DNA from: Poronia punctata
Lineage: Eukaryota > Ascomycota > Sordariomycetes > Xylariales > Xylariaceae
NCBI GenBank assembly: GCA_022579005.1
Contig: MU401687.1
Coordinates: forward strand, 1-55,924
Length of the DNA stretch: 55,924 bases
Direction: 5' to 3'
Made by a program: the position numbers and the translations under genes. Shown one piece after another: positions 48,992 to 55,924 of the stretch. Under the pieces are notes generated by a model that saw only the letters and a list, made by a program, of their open reading frames with translations, was not told the DNA's origin and made no database searches. How positions within the stretch are numbered: the first letter of the stretch is position 1; each line of letters opens with the position of its first letter.

Positions 48992-50941
48992 TCTGTCTGT
49001 CTGCTATATGCGCTCAACAATTCAAGGTATAAACTAAGAAGGGCTTTTCCATGCGTGTTTTCAAGTCGGATGTAAATATGGAGAGGTAGGTACAGCAGTC
49101 CGTAATGTTTACTTTACTCTCCGACCAACGTAGCTTCTCAGCAGAAAAGGGGGACGAAGCGGATACACGATAACCTACCGTGAGGCTCTGCACCGTACGG
49201 ATATAACGAACGAACGCCTCCTCATGCGAACCAGACAGGGGTTCAGGAGTATCTAGATTGTGGCCATGCCAACAGGCTACACAGCATGTGTAGGTTAGAC
49301 TGTAGTCCTACCAACAGGGTTATCGCCAGACGATTCGTCCGCGTCGAACCCGGCGTTGCATTCATCTCTCCAAAATGCTACAAGAGGTTACGTCGGTGAA
49401 ACGACGGTCGGACATTGTATATGCATGTAGATTGGGAAATGTCCAGCGTGGTATTCTGTTACTTTTACGAGTACTACTGCATTGGAGTCCCTTCTGGTCA
49501 GCTCGCGTTGCGAAGCGGGGTTATTTGGCTAGGTAAGGTGGTATCGTGTCTGACAGTCTCACAGTCTGACACTTGGCAACATATTACCTACATATGCATT
49601 TATAGAGACAGGATTACGTGATGATTTGAAGTTTGTTTTTCTTCCGCCTGAAAACATACGAGAGAATGATGGACAATATCATGTTCTTTGATCAACGTAC
49701 AACGTACATATCTTCTGTGCGTAGGTTATGAAAGCGGGATATTACCTATTTAAAAATGAAATACGGCTGTATACTGTATCTGGTAATAGGCCGTATGTCC
49801 ACCGGTCAAAGCTCGAGAGAATGTACAGGATAAACAAAAGACCTGCTGGTTACGGCTATAACGATGATAACATGGGATGAACATACATGCAGCTTAAACA
49901 GCGAGGTAGGTACTTTACCTAGTATGTAGTAAAGTACAGGTAGTTACCTAAACATGGACCGACTCGACGTTGAGTATGACCGACCCCTTGGCTGATAACA
50001 ACTACCCTTGACTTGTGGGTAAGAGTCAAATTGTAAGGATTCATGTCTTCGTCACCCAAGAGCCCCATATTATACTATGAACGAACCGCGACGACAACCT
50101 ATCTCATTATAAAGTCAAGGAGAAGCTCTATTTAAGTCACGGTCTTAAAGTCTGAGCGAGCAAACTTGTTGCCTCGAACAATCAGCAAGCTTCGATCCTT
50201 GGTAGAGAGAGTAGTGAGATGATGAACGCAGTCATTGTCCGGGAACTGTGTTACCTAGGAGAGCAAAGACCTTGGCTATACCTATAACCATAGATAGATA
50301 GAGTTATAGTAGACACCCGTCGGCCTGCCTCCTAGGTTTACCGGCAGTAGGAGGTAGGTAGGTGATGACCGGCAGGATCTAAACCACTTCCTTTCACACC
50401 CTGACAACATGACTGTGCCGCCAATTGTGTTGTTTTACCCGATCTTGAATGTCCCTTCTTTACCTAGGTACTTAAAGATTCAGGAGTTTTCGAGTCGTTG
50501 TCTACCTAATTACATAGAGTCTGAAGGCCAAAACTCCAGAACTTCCAACTCCATTAATTACCTACATACATGTAAGTAACTGGCGGGTTTACTTGAGAGA
50601 AGCCAGTGTCCCTCCCTCGTCGGCGCCCTGTCGTCTGTCTAGCCTAGTCATGTCTAGTAAAGTCGCAGAGTGCATGATATGTGAGCAACTTCCCACTGGT
50701 CAGTGGTAGCAGCTAGGTACCCGACCACATTTGATTGAAAAGTCAAAATATATCTCATTAGCTGCTTTGCTGCTCTATTATGTCGGTCTATAGGTATGTA
50801 GGTACCTTATCCAGACGTGACCTGTCTGTCTGTCTGTCTGTCTATTGACGTATCTAAAGTGTGTTTTTGATCCATGTTCCGCCCCGGATCGTATATATTC
50901 ATTAACATAGGTGTATAATCCTTCACCTCCCAGTATCGAGG
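48992..50941. other. Long intergenic region
   Basis: 1.95 kb between the GST start and the RTA1-like stop. It contains a TCTG tetranucleotide run (about 50823-50845). No gene or RNA was recognised. Confidence 0.5.
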
Positions 50942-52054
50942 TCATACTCGTGGCTCGACCATCAGTTCAGTTCCGCTCTCACCACCATCTTTCGATGTCA
51001 ACTTGGTCCTATCCAACTCCTGATTGAACATGGCGCCCGGATGTGCGATACATAACGCTATTACGGCGATGACAATGAGGACACCCTCTAGACCGATGAA
51101 TAGTGGTTCGTCGTGGAATATGTCGCCGTTGTATCCTTCGCTGACTAAAACACCCGGAGAGCGGAAGTCAGCATAAAGCATGCTCATGGGGGGGGGATAT
51201 GCATCTCATCTTCCGCAGTGACAGATGGCGCACGCATAACAGAGTGGCAGTCGGGAAATAAAAGGAAGGAAGGAAGAAAGGGGGGCAGGAAAAAAAAACT
51301 TACGCTCAGCAACACGATACGCGCACCGCGCCAGGATCAAAAAGATGGCAAAACTCAAAAATCCCAAAAACATCTTCAACTGTCTATCCATGACAAACCC
51401 AGGACGAGACATGAAATAACGAGCCAGGTAATCGGCCAACAGCGCGCTGAAGACCACCATGGTGACGACCTGGAAGACGAGCCCGGCAAGCGCGAGATCG
51501 ACGCCCACGCCACTGGGGGCGTCGCCGATGCTGGACAGGGCGCCCCCGGCGGCTTGGAGGACGAGGGCGAGGATGTCGCATCCGATGAAGATGATGTAGT
51601 AGAGTTTCGGCTTGATCCGCGAGAGCGATGCGTCAAAGTATTCGACCGTCCGGGCCATTGTTACGTAGATGGCTGCCGTGTAGAAGACGGGGGCGGAGCC
51701 GACGAAGACTGTTGTCCTGTTAGATAATCTGTACCGGGATAGGGGGGAAATTGGTAGGATAGGTAAGGTAGGTAGGTAGAACATGCCTATTTGGATAAGG
51801 AAACTATTGAAGTTAAAGGGGTCGTAGTATAGAAGGATTCGTGCCGCGTAACCGACAATGTTGGCCGCGCAACCTAGTATCATGCAAGACGCGAACCACC
51901 AGGCCTTTAGTCGCAGGCCGAGGAAGAAGTGGACGGCCAGTAGGAGAAGATGTAGGACGATGAAGGTAATGCTCGCCGCGAGTGACGGGCGATAGCCGAG
52001 GATCGAGTACTCGACCGGACATGTGTCGAGAGTGCAATCTTCTAGACCAGGCAT
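50942..52054 (-). CDS. RTA1-like seven-helix membrane protein
   Basis: Member of the fungal RTA1/RSB1-like family (lipid-translocating or stress-resistance membrane proteins). Three exons (52054-51783, 51716-51304, 51144-50942) join in frame to 295 residues starting MPGLEDCTLDTCPVEYSILG. Seven hydrophobic segments are visible, with family patterns YRPSLAASITFIVLHLLLL, CAANIVGYAARI, APVFYTAAIYVTMARTVEYF, CDILALVLQAAGG, GLVFQVVTMVVFSALL, LILARCAYRVAE and GLEGVLIVIAVIALCIAHPG. The sequence FHDEPLFIGLEG before the last helix is typical. The first intron is 66 nt, in frame and stop-free, so it is easily missed. Without splicing it would add 22 residues after the third helix. The role is unproven. 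Confidence 0.92.
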
Positions 52055-53216
52055 GATGATGTCGTCGTCGTCGTTGTCTCAGTCTAGATAGGTACGTAAT
52101 TCGGGGTCACTTGGACAACAGCACAGTGTTTAGACGGGTGATGCGCGAATCTGAGAAGTATCCAAACGGAATCAACACAGAAAAGTGAACTGAAAAGTAA
52201 ATCAGATAAATTGCAGTATGATGAAAAAGAAACCCCAAGAAGAACTGTGATGATCTTGAATGTAAATAGCCTCTCCATTACCACCGTTCTCCCGCAGACC
52301 TTTATATCTATTCTATCCACGTTCAGAAGTATCATATAAACCATATTCATTTACTTATCATCAAAGCCAAGCCCATCCCATCCCATCCTATCCCACTCTC
52401 GCACCCGCTTAGAACTTCTGCCCATCCAGGCTATGTTTATGCATCTCACTGCCACGTCTAGCGTGAAGAAGCAAACACCTTGCCATTACTTTACCTATTC
52501 TACTATTCCAAGTAGCTCTGAACGAGATCTGTCCTAGGTTAGTTCTCTTGAGATAGGTATTACGTTAGCCCTGTGCCTGTGGTAGATCTTCGGATATAGA
52601 CGTTTATTTTTGGCTATTGCATGTTTTGCTGGTAGGGGCCGTTCCTCTGGGATTCTCGAAGTTTGCCCTTCTAACCAATCAGAGACCACTTCCCTCGCAC
52701 TCGCTTTACGTTTTGAGATTCTGACAAGGGCCCCGCCGAATCTCCATCTCAAATCCCCCCCCTGTCAGCATACGTATGCCGCTAACTTCAAATATTTGCG
52801 AATGCGACGACGCGTCGATATAGATGTTTTTAGAGACCCGAAGTATTACCGTATGTGATTCAAGTTCAACCTCGAATCCGGTACACGTACGCCCGTAATG
52901 GGGCTCATGCCAGATTAATTAACAATTAATAAGCATATGTCTCTTCTTCCAACGAGCTAGACTAGATATCGTAGGAGGGCAGTGTTTCCTAATCTTGTTG
53001 CCTGATTGTGAGGGACACGGTCGTTTGAAGTCGGTGAGGTTAGGTCCGCAACATAACGACCCAGACGTGTGAAAAAACTCGCCGAGTATCTTTTTCTTAC
53101 CAAGGCCCAGGACATCCTTCCCCCATACATCCTTGGCCGTAGACATATCCACATGTTGTTCTCGCGACTACTTATTGTATACATGTAGTGTATAATGCTC
53201 CTTACTCATTTGCATC
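52055..53216. other. Intergenic region
   Basis: 1.16 kb with no supported gene. The minus-strand frame at 52919-53152 shows no recognised family. Confidence 0.45.
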
Positions 53217-54558
53217 TCAACGACCACCATTCACAATATTTTCCATACCCGTCATCTCCTTCCACTTCTGAGCAAAGGCCCGCATCCCTCCCTCGCCCGA
53301 CATGCCAGCGTCAACCACATCCTTGGGCAACTTGTGTGCCGAGTACTGCGGCGAACTGAGATTATACGCCGCCGCATCTTCTTTCTCAACCAGTCTGAGT
53401 TCGGGGGTGAAATCTTCCTCTCCCTCGTCGTCCTCGTCCTCTCCCTCGTCGTCCTCGTCCTTTTCACCTTCGCTTGTTTCATCAGCACCGGATGCCGACT
53501 CATCCCCGTCGACTGTCTCCCCGCCTACAACGCCTAGAATCGGACCTGGTACTTTTATATCCAAGAGTTCCTGCCAACCGAATAACAGACTATCAGTGTG
53601 CGGAGCCCAAGCGTTGATGTCAATTAGTCTTGCCCTACTCAGCGGCTCGTCCTCGCCCTCGGGAATGTAGACGTCAAAGACGAAATTTCCGTCCGGGAAG
53701 GTATAACGCAGCCTGTTGTTGAATAGTTGCGAGATCTTGGCGATGATTTCGGTTTTGAGAGGCTGTAAGAAGTCGAAATAGTTGAGGTCTCGCTGTGATA
53801 TGGCCACGAGGTTCCTATGCTTGACAAAACACCGGAATTCCATGGCGGTGTGTGGGTTGAAGTATGACCGCAAGACCAACACCGGCTTGAACGGAGTCTG
53901 ATTGACAGTCGAGCTGGCTGTCGGCGTGCAGTCGTCAAAAGCATGTTCTAGGTCGTAAGTGATGAAGTTGGAACTCTTTAGTAAAAGGTAAATATCGTCC
54001 GGGGTCGTGCACTTGATGGTATTTTGATGTGGCGATATCCATGTCGCATCTTTGGGTGCCGTCCAGTTCAGCTTAGGGGCCACGGCACCCCCGAGCTCAG
54101 AAATCTTTTCCTTGATCATTTGGTGTAGCTCCGGGAATCTTTTGTTTGGGGGTAGTTTCGGCGGCTCCTCCACATCGTCACTGTCCGAGTCTGATTCTAT
54201 CTCGTAGGGTGGCCGCCTTATGCTCGCTGGAGCTGACGCCCACTCCTCGTCATCATCTTCTTCCTCATCTTCATCCTCATCAGCTAGAACTATTCCATCT
54301 TCGCGAATGTATTCCACAAATTCTGGTGAAAGTGGGATAATGCGAGACTTGATACATGATGTGCGATACCTAAATCGACGTTAGCTACCCTTGTCACTCC
54401 GAACTCGACGAAGAAATAGGAGATGCATACTTCGGGAACCATGAGTCGTAGGAACAGTTCAGGATATGATCTCTGGTTATGGGAGGAAACTGGAGCTCTG
54501 GCGCATCGGACGCCGACTCTGATGCTGGTTGTGACGGATTCGGAGTGAAAGACGGCAT
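53217..54558 (-). CDS. CDC123: Cell division cycle protein 123 (eIF2 assembly factor)
   Basis: ATP-grasp-fold chaperone that joins eIF2 gamma to alpha for assembly of translation initiation factor eIF2. Two exons (54558-54431, 54369-53217) join in frame to 426 residues starting MPSFTPNPSQPASES. The N-terminus holds the family block HILNCSYDSWFPKYRTSCIK then SRIIPLSPEFVEYIREDGI. After an acidic linker come PKLNWTAPKDATWI, MEFRCFVKHRNLVAISQRDL and RLIDINAWAPHTDSLLFGW, carrying nucleotide/metal residues of the ATP-grasp fold. A second acidic repeat stretch (Glu/Asp runs, about 320-350) precedes a short C-terminal tail. It is a housekeeping gene and marks the conserved right flank of the window. 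Confidence 0.94.
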
Positions 54559-54891
54559 ATTTTGCTACGAAGGATATCAAGAGCGACGTTGTTCTTGCGA
54601 CAATGATTGTACTCAAGCCAACAGCTGGATCTTATAAAGTATCCTTTGGAACAACTCTTGACGTGTAAAAATCAAATTATAAAGATATCTATGAATGAGT
54701 CAAAGTACACCTTTGATGGCAAAAGAACCAAAAATGTCCCCTGCATTATGTCAGTCATCGCGGGGCAAATTCGACGAGGGACGAGCTAAGGTACCCGTCG
54801 CAGATGAGGAAACGGGTACCGGTACAAGCAAGGTACATCCGTGTAGTCCTTGCTTGCCGCGCAACACATTAGCACCATTCCGGGTTGTAGG
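54559..54891. other. Upstream region of CDC123
   Basis: Promoter-side DNA with no further gene. It contains GGTACC words at 54790-54835. Confidence 0.4.
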
Positions 54892-54986
54892 TCACGGGGG
54901 GTAACTAAAAGCTCGGCGAGGGTCAAAAACCGCGCTAGTCCAAGGGGCGCAGACGCTGATCAAGGGTCAAATTTGACCCCCCGTGA
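54892..54986. mobile_element. 95-bp inverted-repeat element at the right repeat border
   Basis: It is bounded by TCACGGGGGGTAA (54892-54904) and TTGACCCCCCGTGA (54973-54986), inverted copies that share 11 exact bases (ACCCCCCGTGA). Inside the right arm is a perfect 16-bp palindrome, GGGTCAAATTTGACCC (54964-54979), and GGGTCAAA also occurs at 54920-54927. It could be a MITE or a transposon end. No clear target duplication flanks it. Confidence 0.5.
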
Positions 54987-55029
54987 GCTTAAATAGGAAA
55001 GGGGCCAACCTATTGCCAAGAAAAAGGTA

Positions 55030-55924
55030 CATTAGTAATACTTAAAAAATTTGTTTTTTATTTTTTATTTTTTTTATTTTTTTGCTAAGTTAAATTTATA
55101 TATGCTTAGCATATGTTTAGCATATGCTAAGCATATGCTAATTATATAATAAAGCATTTATTTTTATATTTATTTAATTATTATATATAAATAAAAAAAA
55201 TCACTTTAACTTTATATAATTAATATATATATAAATAATAGCTATTATAAACTTAGTATATATTTAGTATATATAAATTTAATTATATAATAAAGCTTTT
55301 AATTTTTATTTATTTATTTATTTAATATAAATATAAATAATAGCTATTATAAACTTAGTATATACTTTATATATATTAAATATAAACTAAAAATAATTAT
55401 ATTAATAAAGCTTTTAAGTTTATATTTAATTTAATATTATATAGTTAATATATATATATATATATATATATAAGTAATTATATATATAATAAAGCATTAA
55501 TTAAAATTTTATTTAATTAAAATATATTATTATATATTTAATATATATATACTTACTTTAAATAGTTTATATTTATTTTATATAAATATATATATATTTA
55601 TAATTTAAATTTTTTTATATTTATTAAAATTTATATATTATTATATTATATTTATTATATATAATAAATAGCTATTAAAATAAAAAGTAAAATATTTAAT
55701 TTATTTATATCTTATTTTTTTATTTATATTTAATAGCTTATTTATATAGCTTTTTATTTACTTTATATATTTATAAAAGCTTATTTTTTAAACAGGGTTT
55801 TTATTTATATATAAAATATAAAAACTTATTTAATATTATATAAATAAAAAATATTTAATATATAGCTTTAATACTTTATTTAAAACTTAAAATATTATTA
55901 TAATATTTATATAAAAAACTATTA
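55030..55924. repeat. AT-rich, gene-free right block with degenerate tandem modules
   Basis: The composition is almost pure A/T and no frame is open. The word AATAATAGCTATTATAAACT recurs at about 55223 and 55334. TATAATAAAGC or a close variant recurs at about 55145, 55277, 55401 and 55487. This indicates a degenerate repeat of roughly 110-130 bp. At 55100-55140, AGCATATGCT palindromes are arranged in tandem (TTAGCATATGCTAA is a perfect palindrome). It is probably RIP-decayed repeat DNA like the left block. Confidence 0.7.

Overview
The window is nuclear DNA of a filamentous ascomycete, most likely a sordariomycete-like member of the Pezizomycotina. The evidence is short GT-AG introns (about 50-150 nt, many with a CTAAC/CTGAC branch site), fungal-only families (PTH11/rhodopsin-like, RTA1-like, DUF3176-like, DHA1/DHA2 transporters, CYP503-like P450s), and a gene-bearing segment of balanced composition lying between two gene-free, extremely AT-rich blocks (1-about 1680 and about 55030-55924). 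Those blocks look like RIP-type C-to-T decayed repeats. I cannot name the species or order from sequence alone.

Layout. Left flank (2.5-11.5 kb): a GST gene, then a run of conserved housekeeping genes: complex I subunit NDUFB4/B15, SAP18, PRP18 and CSN1. Next (13.1-18.5 kb) come a DHA1-type MFS transporter and a DUF3176-like membrane protein gene with a frame break. The core (18.6-43.8 kb) is a diterpenoid biosynthetic cluster: P450-A, a 995-residue bifunctional diterpene cyclase (CPS/KS type), a SAM methyltransferase, PTH11-like gene 1, a DHA2-type MFS exporter, P450-B (ent-kaurene-oxidase/CYP503-like), PTH11-like gene 2 and P450-C. Right flank (46.5-54.6 kb): an NTF2/SnoaL-like protein, a Ure2-type GST, an RTA1-like membrane protein and CDC123.

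How the genes may work together (inference). The cyclase would convert GGPP through a copalyl-type diphosphate (class II, DxDD) to a tetracyclic or tricyclic diterpene (class I site). Three membrane-anchored P450s would oxidise it, the methyltransferase could cap it, and the DHA2 protein could export it. Two paralogous PTH11-like seven-helix proteins with identical internal exon lengths sit among these genes and could sense a signal or the product. No GGPP synthase and no pathway transcription factor is visible in the window, so precursor supply and control must come from elsewhere or from genes I could not recognise.

Method limits. Exon borders were read by eye from splice signals, reading phase and family resemblance. 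Each stated gene model closes in frame unless noted. Family names rest on recognised motifs, not on database searches.
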